Below are positions 1 to 9,311 of a stretch of DNA of 64,000 nt, in pieces; the first letter of the stretch is position 1, and every line of letters begins with the position of its first letter. Made by a program: the position numbers and the translations under genes. The notes under the pieces are model-generated. The model saw nothing but the letters and a program-made list of their open reading frames with translations. It did no database searches and had not been told where the DNA came from. Origin of the DNA: DASUPK01 sp963744105 (GTDB lineage: Bacteria > Actinomycetota > Thermoleophilia > Solirubrobacterales > 70-9). The stretch is taken from assembly GCA_963744105.1 (NCBI GenBank), contig CAVUSJ010000002.1, positions 434,001-498,000 of the forward strand, read 5' to 3'.

Positions 1-177
1 CGCTTCGCGGCCCGGGCCCCGCATGCGGCAGGCCTCGGCGCCGTTCGAGGCCGTGAAGGGATCGGCCGAGGTCGCCCGGAAGGCCACTCTCGCGCTGTGC
101 GCGCAGGCCGAGGCCAGGGCGGGCTTCCCCTGGTGGCCGCCCAGCACGATCAGGGCGAGCGCGATGAGAAACGGCAC
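1..177 (-). CDS. Partial secreted protein, N-terminus only
   Basis: An open frame of 59 codons without a stop starts at a GTG (177-175) and runs off the window edge. The first residues (MPFLIALALIVLGG) look like a signal peptide, and two cysteines lie in the part that follows. The GTG shares its first G with the TAG stop of the DUF2855 gene upstream, which suggests translational coupling. No family can be named from 59 residues. A chance open frame in GC-rich DNA is the main alternative. Confidence 0.4.
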   Translation of the reverse strand, partial: MPFLIALALIVLGGHQGKPALASACAHSARVAFRATSADPFTASNGAEACRMRGPGREA

Positions 178-1211
178 TACGGTGAGAGTACGTGCCCGAC
201 GGCCGGATCGGACTTTCCGTCGAGCAGCTCCCGGTAGATCCGCTCGACGTCCTCGGGACCGGAGCCGTGCTCGACCCGGAGCCAGCCGCGCGCCCACTCC
301 ACGTAGGGGTGCCAGGCGTCGGCGAGCCGCTGGTTCAGGCCCTCGGCGCCCCAGTCCTCGTTTCGCTTCTGCAGACGGGTGGGGGCGAAGAAGAAGGTCG
401 GCTCGGGGCCGGCGAGCTCGCCGGAGCCGCCGAGGTCCTCCTTGTGCGTGATCCCGACGGCGGCGCTGTGCTTCAGCTGGTCGCCCCAGTGGCCGTGGAC
501 CGCGCTGCGAACCTTGGCGTCGCCGGCGACGTCCACGTAGATCGCCGGATCGGTATCGATCGACTCGAGCTCCTCGTAGGGCACCACGCGGTCGTAGACG
601 CCGAGCGACTCGGTGAACTCGACGTTGCGCGGCGAGGTCAGGCCGACGACCTCGATTCCGTCGCGCTTGTCCAGCAGGTGGGCGAGCGCCGAGGTCGTGC
701 GGCTCGAGGCGGATGAGAGCACTGCAAGCTTGGCACCGAACATGTCCTCGTCGCCGAGGAAGTCGTCGATCAGGAACGAGGTGAAGTAGAGCGGCCAGAG
801 CAGGATCTCGTAGTCCTCGTTCTCCTTCTCGTACATGTCGTTGCCGTCGGTGCGCAGGTAGCGGTTGTAGGCGGCCGGCAGATCGACACGGTGAGGCGAG
901 ACGTCGACGAAATCGGTGCTGCTGGCCCGATCCGGCTGGACGACGAGGTGGCTGGCGGGGGGCAGATATCCGTAGACCCGTATCCCCTCGGGCACGCCCT
1001 CGGCCTTGGAGTCGACCACGTCCGCGTAGCCCCAGACCGGCATGTGCGCCCAGCCGTCCTCGGCCGGGAAGAAGTTCCAGTAGTTCATCGTCTCGCCCAT
1101 CACCGCGTAGGTGATGTTGTTGGTGGTGAGCCCGAAGGCATCGACGCCGAGCAGCACCTGGCCGTGTTCGATCTCGGGCGCCTCGCTCTCGGCGAAGCGC
1201 GTTTCGCTCAA
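177..1211 (-). CDS. DUF2855 family protein
   Basis: A 344-residue protein matching the DUF2855 family by its N-terminal pattern (VLLGVDAFGLTTNN, then YWNFFPA and WGYADV) and its length. The family resembles the medium-chain dehydrogenase/quinone reductase fold, and its substrate is unknown. The only usable start is TTG at 1211. In-frame codons before it read IDFQVRKDD, which I expect in the family N-terminus, but they contain no ATG/GTG/TTG before the stop at 1250-1248. An ATC at 1238 is where the initiator would be expected. The gene lies just downstream of the GGDEF gene on the same strand. Confidence 0.8.
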   Translation of the reverse strand: MSETRFAESEAPEIEHGQVLLGVDAFGLTTNNITYAVMGETMNYWNFFPAEDGWAHMPVWGYADVVDSKAEGVPEGIRVYGYLPPASHLVVQPDRASSTDFVDVSPHRVDLPAAYNRYLRTDGNDMYEKENEDYEILLWPLYFTSFLIDDFLGDEDMFGAKLAVLSSASSRTTSALAHLLDKRDGIEVVGLTSPRNVEFTESLGVYDRVVPYEELESIDTDPAIYVDVAGDAKVRSAVHGHWGDQLKHSAAVGITHKEDLGGSGELAGPEPTFFFAPTRLQKRNEDWGAEGLNQRLADAWHPYVEWARGWLRVEHGSGPEDVERIYRELLDGKSDPAVGHVLSP

Positions 1212-1251
1212 ATCGTCCTTGCGAACCTGGAAGTCGATGGCCGGAGCTTAT

Positions 1252-2301
1252 TCAGCGAGCGAACCTGGGCACGGTCCGGCTTCTGGACGGCGAGCGGCGC
1301 TTCGCTGCGAGGAGCGAGCGATCCGCCGCGTCGTGGAGCGCGAGCCCGTCGCCGCTGGACAGCGACGCGACGCCGAAGCATGCGGTGACAGTCCCATCAG
1401 CCAGTGCGGCCTCCTCGATCGCGTCGACCACCCGCGACGCCGCGATCTGCGCGCCCTCGGGCTTGGTCTCGGGCATCAGAAGCGCGAACTCGTCGCCGCC
1501 GATGCGGAATGCGTCGTCGGTCAGCCGGGATGAATCGATTGCCGCGGCGACCCCCTTCAGGACCAGATCGCCGGCGGGGTGGCCGAGGCGGTCATTGACG
1601 CCCTTGAACCCGTCGAGGTCGAAGAGGCCGAGCGCAAGGGGATGTCCGTAACGAGTGCTTCTCGCGGCTTCGATCGCAAGCCGCTCCTCATACGCCCGGC
1701 GGTTCAGCAGGCCGGTGAGGGCATCCGTCCGGCTCTCCTTCTCCTTGAGCTCGAACAGGGAGGCATGCGCCATCTGCGCCGAGATCGACTCGGTGAGCAG
1801 CTGCAGCGTCTCGACCTCCTCCGGACCGAAGGCGTCCGGAGCGGACGAGTAGACCTTGAGCACACCCACGGCCTCGCCGCCGTGCTGGAGGGGCACGGCG
1901 ATCATCGAGCGGGCGTTCACCCGGCGCGAGCTTGCGCGATCGATCCGCGGGTCGACCTCGGTGTCGTTGCAGTGCAGCACCTGGTCGAGATCGAGAGCCA
2001 GGCCGGAGAGACTGCTGTCTCGATCGAGCCTGATGCCGAGATAGGGGGTCGCGTCCCCGGTGGTCACCGTGTAGACCATCTCGTCCCGGTCCGGAACCTC
2101 GATGACGCCGGCGCTCGCGCCCGTCAGCTCCTGGGCGCGCTGGGCCACGACTCGCATGACCTCGCCGGAATCGAGGTCCGCTGCCGCGATCTCGCTCTGC
2201 GTCTTGATGATCGCCCGCAGGCGATCGGCCTGTGTCTCCATAGCACTCATTAATCGGCCGAACAGGTACCGACTATCAGCGAGGGGGCTGTCCCTGGACA
2301 T
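1252..2301 (-). CDS. GAF-GGDEF diguanylate cyclase
   Basis: A 349-residue protein predicted to make cyclic di-GMP from two GTP in the cytosol. A GAF-type sensory domain spans about residues 45-180. A GGDEF domain follows (about 190-335) with an intact GGDEF active loop at 268-272. An RxxD inhibitory site (RLTD, 259-262) sits five residues before it, so product feedback inhibition is likely. There is no membrane segment, so the signal is probably a small molecule bound by GAF. It is divergent from the secreted protein at 2377. A second diguanylate cyclase lies at 7233. Confidence 0.9.
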   Translation of the reverse strand: MSRDSPLADSRYLFGRLMSAMETQADRLRAIIKTQSEIAAADLDSGEVMRVVAQRAQELTGASAGVIEVPDRDEMVYTVTTGDATPYLGIRLDRDSSLSGLALDLDQVLHCNDTEVDPRIDRASSRRVNARSMIAVPLQHGGEAVGVLKVYSSAPDAFGPEEVETLQLLTESISAQMAHASLFELKEKESRTDALTGLLNRRAYEERLAIEAARSTRYGHPLALGLFDLDGFKGVNDRLGHPAGDLVLKGVAAAIDSSRLTDDAFRIGGDEFALLMPETKPEGAQIAASRVVDAIEEAALADGTVTACFGVASLSSGDGLALHDAADRSLLAAKRRSPSRSRTVPRFAR

Positions 2302-2376
2302 CTGTTCGACCGGTTGCCGTTTTGGTGCCGTTTATGTAGGCGACATAGGTTCGCGCCCGTGCGACCGTCCAGCGCG

Positions 2377-3459
2377 ATGCTGAGGGGGGCGGCGCCGATT
2401 CTCGTCCTCCTCACGATTCTGCTCGGCTCAGCTCCAGCGCTGGCGAGCACACCCGTGACGCGCTACGCCGGGCCCAACGGGACGGGACCCCAGCCGTGCA
2501 CGGACCAGAGCAACCCCTGCGACTTCGCCACGGCGGTCGCGGGTCCGGGCGTCAACGGGCCCCATGACCTGGACACCGTCGTGGTGCTGCCGGGCACCTA
2601 CAACCTGTCCTCGACGCCGATCGACGTCGTCGCGGAGCTCAACATCCATTCGCAGCCCGGGAGCATGCCGGTGATCAACACGACGGCGAGCCCGGGGATC
2701 ACAATCGAGGCCGGCGTCGACCTGAGCGGTCTCAGGATCAACGACGCGAACGCGGCGCCTCTCTTCGTGCACGACGGGCGGGCCGACAGGATCTTCGCCT
2801 TCTCCCAGTCGAACTCGTGGGCATGTCTCGAGAGCAACGGCACGCTCAAGGACAGCGTCTGCCTGAACACCGGGGCCAACGGCAACGGGGCCGGAGCGAA
2901 CATGTCCTCGGCGTCGCCGCAGAACCCGGTGCTCCGCAACGTGACCGCGATCGCCACCGGTTCCAACTCGTTCGGGCTCAACTTCACGGCGGGAATCGGA
3001 ACGACGATGACCGTGAACGCGCTCAACGTGATCGCGCGCGGGACGAACAACGACGTTCGCGCGGGCACCAACGGCAGCGGGGCGTCGAACGCGATGAGCC
3101 TCGACTACTCCAACTTCGTGACCTCCCTGCCATCGGGGCTCGGCGCCTCGGTCACCTCGGCGAACACCCTTCACAACCAGTCCGGCGCCCCGGCGTTCGT
3201 CGATGCGGCCGCCGGAGATTTCCATGAGGCGGCCGGATCTCCCACGATCAACGCGGGCATCGCTGCCGCGGACCTCGGCCCCTCCGACCTCGACGGCCTG
3301 GCCCGCATCGAGCAGGGGACGCCCGACATCGGGGCGTACGAGGTGCACCCGCCGGTGCCGCCGGCCGCGCCCGCCACGCACCGAAAGTGCAAGAAGCACA
3401 AGAAGCACGGGCGGGCCGCGGTCGCCAAGAAGCGCTGCAAGAAGCACAAGCACCGCTGA
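2377..3459 (+). CDS. Secreted beta-helix (choice-of-anchor Q type) protein
   Basis: About 360 residues. A signal peptide (APILVLLTILLGSAPALA) is followed by a repetitive Asn/Gly/Thr-rich body typical of right-handed parallel beta-helices. Near the end is the motif AGSPTINAG..DLDG..DIGAYEV seen in 'choice-of-anchor Q' surface proteins. The C-terminus is a Lys/His/Cys-rich tail (KCKKHKKHG). I placed the start at ATG 2377, directly before the signal peptide; GTG 2359 is an alternative. The substrate or ligand is unknown. It is probably exported and may bind polysaccharide or wall polymers through the basic tail. Confidence 0.75.
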   Translation: MLRGAAPILVLLTILLGSAPALASTPVTRYAGPNGTGPQPCTDQSNPCDFATAVAGPGVNGPHDLDTVVVLPGTYNLSSTPIDVVAELNIHSQPGSMPVINTTASPGITIEAGVDLSGLRINDANAAPLFVHDGRADRIFAFSQSNSWACLESNGTLKDSVCLNTGANGNGAGANMSSASPQNPVLRNVTAIATGSNSFGLNFTAGIGTTMTVNALNVIARGTNNDVRAGTNGSGASNAMSLDYSNFVTSLPSGLGASVTSANTLHNQSGAPAFVDAAAGDFHEAAGSPTINAGIAAADLGPSDLDGLARIEQGTPDIGAYEVHPPVPPAAPATHRKCKKHKKHGRAAVAKKRCKKHKHR

Positions 3460-3499
3460 GCTGATTGAGAGCTCGGGGCGCTGCTCACCCCCGTGACAG

Positions 3500-5644
3500 C
3501 TACCGGATGAAGAGCATTTCCGCGTACTTCGGCAGCGGCCAGAGGTCGTCGGGGACGATCTTCTCCAGCTTGTCCGCCGCCTCGCGGACCCTCTCCATCC
3601 CCGCGACCTGCTTGTCGCGCGCGTGGATCGCCAGGTCCATGCCCTCGAGGCCGTCCGGGTACTTGTTGGCCTCGTCGAGCTCCCTGATGGTCGTGACGAG
3701 CTCGTCGACCAGCGGGGTCGCCTCCTCGGTGACCGCGCCGATACCGGCGTCGTCGCCGAGCGCCAGGTAGCGCAGGGCGGCGGGCAGGATCATCGTCCGG
3801 GCGATCGAGTCCGCAGTCTCGGCCTCGATGTTGGCGCGGATGATGTACTGCTCGAGCCAGACCTCGTAGCGGGACTCGAGCTCGCGCTTGTTGAGGACCT
3901 TGTACTTCTCCATCATCGAGATGGTCGGGTCGGCGAGGACCTCGGGCAGGGCGTCCGGGGTGGTGCGCAGGTTCTTCAGCCCGCGCTCCTCGGCCTCCTT
4001 GTGCCAGGCCTCGTCGTAGTTGTCGCCGTCGAAGATGATCTGCTTGTTGGCGTCGTAGGCCTCCTTCACCACCGCGGTGACGGCGGCCGGCAGATCGTCG
4101 GCGCCCTTGGCCTCGAGCTTGTCGGAGAGGTCGTCCATCGCCTCAGCGACGATCGTGTTGAGGACGGTGTTCGGGAAGGCCAGCGACTGGCTCGCCCCGA
4201 GGGCCCGGAACTCGAACTTGTTGCCCGTGAAGGCGAAGGGCGAGGTCCGGTTGCGGTCGCCGCCGTGCATCGGCAGCGGGGGCAGGACCTCGGCGCCGAG
4301 CTCGAGGAACGAGCCCGGGGTGTGCGGATCGCCGCTGCCCGAGGAGATCGCCTCGAAGACCTTCGTCAGCTCGGCGCCGAGGAAGATCGAGATGATCGCC
4401 GGGGGCGCCTCGTTGGCGCCGAGCCGGTGGTCCTGGCCGATGCCGGCCACGGAGGCCCGCAGCAGGCCCTGGTGCTTGTTGACCGCCTGGATGACCGCCG
4501 CGCAGAAGAACAGGAAGTTGATGTTGTCCGCGGGGGTGTCGCCCGGCTCGAGCAGGTTGCTGCCCGAGTCCGTGCCCATCGACCAGTTGTTGTGCTTGCC
4601 CGAGCCGTTCACGCCGGCGAAGGGCTTCTCGTGCAGCAGGCAGACCAGGCCGTACTTGCGGGCGACCTTCTGCATGATCTGCATGGTCAGCTGCTGGTGG
4701 TCGGAGCCGACGTTCGAGTTCTCGAACACCGGGGCGATCTCGTGCTGCGCCGGGGCGACCTCGTTGTGACGCGTCTTGATCGGCACGCCGAGCTTCGCCA
4801 GCTCGTTCTCGAAGTCCATGATGCAGGCGAGAACCCGCTCGGGGATCACGCCGAAGTAGTGATCGTCGAGCTCGTGCCCCTTGGCCGGCTTGGCCCCGAA
4901 CAGCGTCCGGCCGGTGATCACCAGGTCCTGGCGGGCGTAGAAGTAGTTCTCGTCGATCAGGAAGTACTCCTGTTCGGGCCCGACGGTGGTGAAGACACGC
5001 TGCGACTCGTCGTCGCCGAGCAGCTTGAGCGCCCGGACCGCCGACTTCGAGAGCGCGTCCATCGATCGGAGCAGCGGAGTCTTGGCGTCGAGCGCCTCGC
5101 CGGTCCAGGACACGAAAGCGGTGGGGATGCAGAGCAGCGCGCCGTTCGGGTTCTCGAGGATGAACGCCGGGCTGGTGGGGTCCCAGGCCGTGTAGCCGCG
5201 GGCCTCGAAGGTGTCGCGGATGCCACCCGTGGGGAAGGAGGACGCGTCCGGCTCGCCCTGGATCAGCTCCTTGCCGGAGAACTTCGCGATCCACTTGCCC
5301 TCGCGGTTCGGCTCGAAGAAGGAATCGTGCTTCTCCGCGGTGAGCCCCGTGAGTGGCTGGAAGACGTGGGTGAAGTGCGTCGCGCCGCGCTCGAGGGCCC
5401 ACTCCTTCATCGCCTCGGCGATGGCGTCGGCGAGCGAGATGTCGAGAGCCTCGCCGTGCTCAAGGGTCGCCTGGAGCTTCTGGTAGACGTCCTTCGGCAG
5501 GCGGTCCTCCTGCACGGAGGGCGAGAAGACGTCGACGCCGAACGGGTTGTTGTCCGCCTTCGTCAGGTCGACGGTTCCCAGGGAGTCCCCGTTGGGGCTC
5601 CAGGTGGCCGATGCAACGTTCTGGGAGCGGGTCGTCTTCAACAT
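3500..5644 (-). CDS. glnN: Type III glutamine synthetase (GlnN)
   Basis: A 714-residue protein that forms glutamine from glutamate, ammonia and ATP. Length and sequence fit GS-III rather than the ~450-residue GS-I: the N-terminal part contains FGVDVFS and FTHVFQPLTG, and the core has EQEYFLID, NEVAPAQHE (the GS-III form of the glutamate/metal site), NGSGKHNNWS and NRTSPFAF. A ribosome-binding sequence (GAGGAGG) lies 11 bases before the ATG. It stands alone, converges on the beta-helix gene and is divergent from the VOC gene at 5812. No nitrogen regulator is nearby. Confidence 0.95.
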   Translation of the reverse strand: MLKTTRSQNVASATWSPNGDSLGTVDLTKADNNPFGVDVFSPSVQEDRLPKDVYQKLQATLEHGEALDISLADAIAEAMKEWALERGATHFTHVFQPLTGLTAEKHDSFFEPNREGKWIAKFSGKELIQGEPDASSFPTGGIRDTFEARGYTAWDPTSPAFILENPNGALLCIPTAFVSWTGEALDAKTPLLRSMDALSKSAVRALKLLGDDESQRVFTTVGPEQEYFLIDENYFYARQDLVITGRTLFGAKPAKGHELDDHYFGVIPERVLACIMDFENELAKLGVPIKTRHNEVAPAQHEIAPVFENSNVGSDHQQLTMQIMQKVARKYGLVCLLHEKPFAGVNGSGKHNNWSMGTDSGSNLLEPGDTPADNINFLFFCAAVIQAVNKHQGLLRASVAGIGQDHRLGANEAPPAIISIFLGAELTKVFEAISSGSGDPHTPGSFLELGAEVLPPLPMHGGDRNRTSPFAFTGNKFEFRALGASQSLAFPNTVLNTIVAEAMDDLSDKLEAKGADDLPAAVTAVVKEAYDANKQIIFDGDNYDEAWHKEAEERGLKNLRTTPDALPEVLADPTISMMEKYKVLNKRELESRYEVWLEQYIIRANIEAETADSIARTMILPAALRYLALGDDAGIGAVTEEATPLVDELVTTIRELDEANKYPDGLEGMDLAIHARDKQVAGMERVREAADKLEKIVPDDLWPLPKYAEMLFIR

Positions 5645-5811
5645 CTTCGGGGCAGCCTCCTCGCAGGCATGGCGCGCCGCACGGGCACGCCGGGTTGATC
5701 ACATGAACCGGGGCGGAGATTAGAGGCCGAGGCCCGATCGGAGCATTGTCCGCACGTATAAAAATCGCAATACGCGGTTCGACACGAGGTAGGAGGGCGT
5801 AGGCTGGGGCC

Positions 5812-6231
5812 GTGGCCGAGTTTCCAGCGCCGAGCGAGGGAATCGCCCTGACTCATTTCATCGTCAGTGCCGACGTGCCGCGCTCGGCGGCTTTCTATTC
5901 CGGTGTGCTCGGCGGCGAGGTCGTGCTCGAGGGCGAGCCCACCATCGTCCAGCTCGCCAATTCCTGGGTGATCATCAACGTCGGCGGCGGCCCGACCGAG
6001 GACAAGCCGGAGGTGGTGCTCGACGTGCCCGACGACCCGAACCGCGTCAGCGCCTTCCTCAACATCCGAGTCGCCGACATCGAGGCTCGCTATGAAGAGT
6101 GGAGCTCGAAGGGCGCTGAGTTTCTCACTCCGCCTCAGCAGCGCCAGACCGAGATCCGCTGCTACATGCGGGATCCCGACGGTCACCTCATCGAGGTCGG
6201 TCAGACGACCGCCGAGCTGCGCGGCGACTAG
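5812..6231 (+). CDS. VOC (glyoxalase/bleomycin-resistance fold) protein
   Basis: A 139-residue single-chain VOC protein with the two beta-alpha-beta-beta-beta modules of the family. The first starts at LTHFIVSADVPRSAAFY, and the C-terminal metal-site strand reads YMRDPDGHLIEVGQ. The Glu of LIEVGQ and an N-terminal His are candidate metal ligands. The substrate is unknown. The start is GTG. Its TAG stop overlaps the stop of the opposing VOC gene at 6228 through the shared tetramer CTAG. Confidence 0.85.
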   Translation: MAEFPAPSEGIALTHFIVSADVPRSAAFYSGVLGGEVVLEGEPTIVQLANSWVIINVGGGPTEDKPEVVLDVPDDPNRVSAFLNIRVADIEARYEEWSSKGAEFLTPPQQRQTEIRCYMRDPDGHLIEVGQTTAELRGD

Positions 6232-7091
6232 CCGGCCGCCCTCAGCAGCACCCGGTTACCGGAGGGATCCGTCGCCAGGACCCCGCCCTCCTCATGCGCC
6301 GGCTCGAACCCGGCTTCGCGCAGGCGATCCTCCTCCGCGGCGAGCGAGTCGCCGCTCGGCATCACGATCTCGAACTGACGCAGGCCCAGGCTCCCCTCCG
6401 GCGGGGGAGGCGCGCCCTCGCCGGCCCAGGTGTTGAGGCCGAGGTGATGGTGGTAGCCGCCCGCGGAGACGAACAGGGCGCCCGGATAGCCGCGCACCAT
6501 GACGTCGAAGCCGAGCGCTCCCGAGTAGAAGGCCTCGGCGGCGGTCAGGTCGCCGACGTTCAGGTGGACGTGGCCGATGCGTGTGCCGGCCGGCATCGGC
6601 GCCTCGGCGTCCTCCCGGCGGAGCTCCCCGAGCACGCCATCGAGGTCGAGCGGGAGGGTGTCCATCTGAAGGACGCCGTCTCGGACCGGCCATTCCTCGC
6701 GGCGGCGGTCGCGATAGAGCTCGATCCCGTTGCCCTCCGGGTCGCTCAGGTAGAGCGCCTCGCTGACCAGGTGATCGGATGCTCCGGAGAGGCGCCAGCC
6801 AGCCTCGGCGACGCGCTGCAGCGCCCGCGCGAGGTCCGCGCGGCTCGGGACGAGGATGGCGAGGTGGAAGAGGCCGCTGGTGCCGCGCGGGCGTGGCGCG
6901 GCGTCCGGGTCGCCCACCAGCTCGACGATCGCGATGCCGTCGGTTCCGAGCCGGACGATCCCGTCGTCCTCGCCGAGCTCTGCAAGTCCGATTGCGTCCC
7001 GGTAGAAGCCGCGGACCCGATCCAGGTCGGCGACCGTGAGGCGAACCGGTCCCAGCCAGGTCCCGGGGTCGATGGAGCCGTTCTCGGTCAT
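6228..7091 (-). CDS. Two-domain VOC dioxygenase-like protein
   Basis: A 287-residue protein with tandem VOC modules, as in ring-cleaving catechol 2,3-dioxygenase/CatE-like proteins. Module 1 (about 10-125) opens with LGPVRLTVADLDRVRGFYRD and ends with YLSDPEGNGIELYRD; module 2 (about 150-285) has IGHVHLNVGDL and ends with TDPSGNRVLL. Candidate iron ligands are the His of HVHLNVGD, the His of the HHLGLNTW strand and the Glu of GIELYRD. I chose ATG 7091 because residues upstream do not fit the family. The dioxygenase activity is inferred from architecture only. Confidence 0.8.
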   Translation of the reverse strand: MTENGSIDPGTWLGPVRLTVADLDRVRGFYRDAIGLAELGEDDGIVRLGTDGIAIVELVGDPDAAPRPRGTSGLFHLAILVPSRADLARALQRVAEAGWRLSGASDHLVSEALYLSDPEGNGIELYRDRRREEWPVRDGVLQMDTLPLDLDGVLGELRREDAEAPMPAGTRIGHVHLNVGDLTAAEAFYSGALGFDVMVRGYPGALFVSAGGYHHHLGLNTWAGEGAPPPPEGSLGLRQFEIVMPSGDSLAAEEDRLREAGFEPAHEEGGVLATDPSGNRVLLRAAG

Positions 7092-7232
7092 GACTTCAGG
7101 GTAGAGACGCAGGAATTCGGAGAAATTACGGATGACCGCCCGTGGGGGGTGGGCGATATTCGGAAGGTGAGAACCCGCGAACGGGCTCAGACAAATGGGC
7201 TCGCCGGCCCTGAGTTTCATCAGTCGCCCACC

Positions 7233-8672
7233 ATGGCCACCGTCCTGGGCGCGCTCTTCCTCGCCGGGGCCACCATCGGCGGGCTCTCACTGCTGCTCCC
7301 GCATCCAAGCGAGTACGACGCGCCCAACCTGTGGAGCAACGTCCTGCTGGCCTTCGTCGCGGGGAGCGCCATGCTCGCCCTCCGGAAGAGGCTGCCGGGC
7401 TGGACGCTGCCATTCATCGTCCTCCTGGGAACCGCCGTCGTCACGAGGGCCGTCTACTACGGCCACGACCCGAGCGGCTACTACACGATCTGGTACCTCT
7501 GGATCGGGGTCTACTCGTTCTTCTTCTTCGGCCTGCGCTGGGGGCTGATCCAGATGGCGGCCGTGGGCGCCGCCTACGGGTGGGTTCTCACCGAGCTCGG
7601 CGGGCCAACGCCGGTCGCCCGCTGGATGGTGACCGTCGGCAGCATCCTGGTGGCCGGTCTGCTCGTCGACCAGCTCGCCGGCAGGCTCCGCAGCGAGACG
7701 GATGCCTCGGCCCGGCGCGCGGCGAACCTCGAGGCGGTCGGCGAGGTGGCGAGGCAGCTCGCGACCCAGAGCGACCCGCGGGCTGTCGGCTGGGCGATCT
7801 GCTCAGCCGCGGTCCGGACGGCGCACGCGTCCGCGGCGGTGCTCTGGCGGCCCAACCGCACGGGTGACGCGCTGCAGGCGACCGCGATAGCGGGCGTCGA
7901 CGCCGAGGGCACCTCGATTCCCTTCGTCACCCCGAGCTCCGGCGCGATCCAGGCGTTCACATCGGCGACGGACCGCTTCGCGAGCATCCGCGGTGGCAAG
8001 CAGGCGCAGGAGCTCTTGCCGGGCTTCGAGGCGGGCGCCGCCCTTTGGCAGCCGATCCTCCGCGAGAAGAGCACCGCCGTCGGAGTGCTCGCCGTCTACT
8101 GGCGCGAGCCGCTCGAGGCGCTCGCGGGAGAGACCCGCCGCGCCGTTCGCCTGTTCGCCCTCGAGGCGGCGATCGCGATCGAGCGCGGCGAGCTGCTCGG
8201 CCGGCTCGAGGTGGCGGCCAGGACCGACGACCTCACCGGCCTGCTCAACCGCAGGGCCTGGGACGAGGAGCTTGGCCGCGAGCTCTCCCGCGCCGACCGG
8301 GACGCCGGCGCGCTCTGCGTCGCGATCCTCGACCTCGACAGGTTCAAGGCCTACAACGACACCCACGGCCACCAGGGCGGGGACCGTTTCCTGAAGCAGA
8401 TCGCCGGGGCCTGGTCGCAGACGCTCCGCGCCGGGGACATCCTGGCCCGCTACGGCGGCGAGGAGTTCGCGGTCGCGCTGCCCGGGACGGATCTCGAGCA
8501 CGCCCAGCAGATGCTGGAGCGGCTGCGCGGCTGCCTTCCGCAGGGGCAGACCTGCTCCGCCGGCGTGTGCCGCTGGGATGGCTCCGAGAGCGCAGAGTCC
8601 CTGACCGCACGTGCCGATTCCGCCCTCTATGCGGCCAAGGAATCCGGGCGCGACAGGATCGTCGGCGTCTAG
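7233..8672 (+). CDS. Membrane GAF-GGDEF diguanylate cyclase
   Basis: A 479-residue c-di-GMP synthase. About five hydrophobic segments (residues 1-150) precede a GAF-like domain (about 165-320) and a GGDEF domain (330-479). The active loop is GGEEF (408-412) with an intact RxxD inhibitory site (RAGD, 399-402). The start is ATG 7233; the open frame continues upstream but that part is antisense to the VOC gene at 6228-7091. Its stop overlaps that of the TMEM175 gene through CTAG. It probably couples an envelope or redox cue to c-di-GMP. Confidence 0.9.
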   Translation: MATVLGALFLAGATIGGLSLLLPHPSEYDAPNLWSNVLLAFVAGSAMLALRKRLPGWTLPFIVLLGTAVVTRAVYYGHDPSGYYTIWYLWIGVYSFFFFGLRWGLIQMAAVGAAYGWVLTELGGPTPVARWMVTVGSILVAGLLVDQLAGRLRSETDASARRAANLEAVGEVARQLATQSDPRAVGWAICSAAVRTAHASAAVLWRPNRTGDALQATAIAGVDAEGTSIPFVTPSSGAIQAFTSATDRFASIRGGKQAQELLPGFEAGAALWQPILREKSTAVGVLAVYWREPLEALAGETRRAVRLFALEAAIAIERGELLGRLEVAARTDDLTGLLNRRAWDEELGRELSRADRDAGALCVAILDLDRFKAYNDTHGHQGGDRFLKQIAGAWSQTLRAGDILARYGGEEFAVALPGTDLEHAQQMLERLRGCLPQGQTCSAGVCRWDGSESAESLTARADSALYAAKESGRDRIVGV

Positions 8673-9307
8673 CCCAGGAGCGAATCGACGCCATCGGGCG
8701 CCCGCCGTTCGAGCCAGGCGCCGAGGGGGATGGTGAGGAACCAGGTCAGGACCGCGATGGTGGTCGAGGCGAACGCGATCGGGATCGAGATCGCGAAGAA
8801 GAAGACCGGGGAGAGCGAGGCGACCACGCCGAAGCGATAGACCTCGGGCGTCGGCTGCCGCTGCAGCAGGTCGTTTCGGTACGCGCTCCGGAAGAGCACG
8901 ACCTCCATGCCGCTCACCAGCCCGACGTTGATCGCGTAGAGCACGATCGAGAGCGGGTTCTCGAAGTACTCGCCGAGCAGCGCCGTGGGGAAGGGAAGGA
9001 AGGCGATGAAGGCGAGGTAGAGGAGGTTGAGGGCGACGAACGACTGGTTCATCGAGCGAAGGAGCGAGGCGAACTGGTGATGAGCGAGCCAGTAGCGCCC
9101 GATCACGGCGAAGCTGATGAAGAAGCTGGTGAAGGCCGGGGCCAGGTCGTTCAGGGCATCGGCCATCTGGTGGATGCTGGCGCCGTCGCCGATGTGCGGC
9201 ACGGCCACGGCGACGATCAGCAGCGTCATCGCTATCGCGAACAGCCCGTCGCTGAAGGCGAGGACGCGTCCGAACTCGGCGGAGTCGCGGTCGAAGGTCC
9301 GCGACAA
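8669..9307 (-). CDS. TMEM175-family (DUF1211) membrane protein
   Basis: A 212-residue integral membrane protein with about six transmembrane helices. The signature FSDGLFAIAMTLL in helix 1 is the FSD motif of TMEM175-type potassium channels. Bacterial members are K+-permeable channels in the inner membrane. The start is TTG at 9307, four bases after the preceding gene's stop, making it the last gene of a three- or four-gene minus-strand run. Channel selectivity is inferred from family membership. Confidence 0.85.
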   Translation of the reverse strand: MSRTFDRDSAEFGRVLAFSDGLFAIAMTLLIVAVAVPHIGDGASIHQMADALNDLAPAFTSFFISFAVIGRYWLAHHQFASLLRSMNQSFVALNLLYLAFIAFLPFPTALLGEYFENPLSIVLYAINVGLVSGMEVVLFRSAYRNDLLQRQPTPEVYRFGVVASLSPVFFFAISIPIAFASTTIAVLTWFLTIPLGAWLERRAPDGVDSLLG

Positions 9308-9311
9308 CGCT

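Noticed and set aside
3623..5698. Long open frame (691 codons) opposite glutamine synthetase
   Set aside because: It has no recognisable family and has a Val/Leu/Arg/Gly-biased composition; it is the antisense shadow of a clear GS-III gene.
5645..5811. Possible riboswitch or regulatory RNA before glnN
   Set aside because: No conserved aptamer core or terminator hairpin could be recognised. The AT-richer segment around 5755-5775 is more likely plain promoter DNA.
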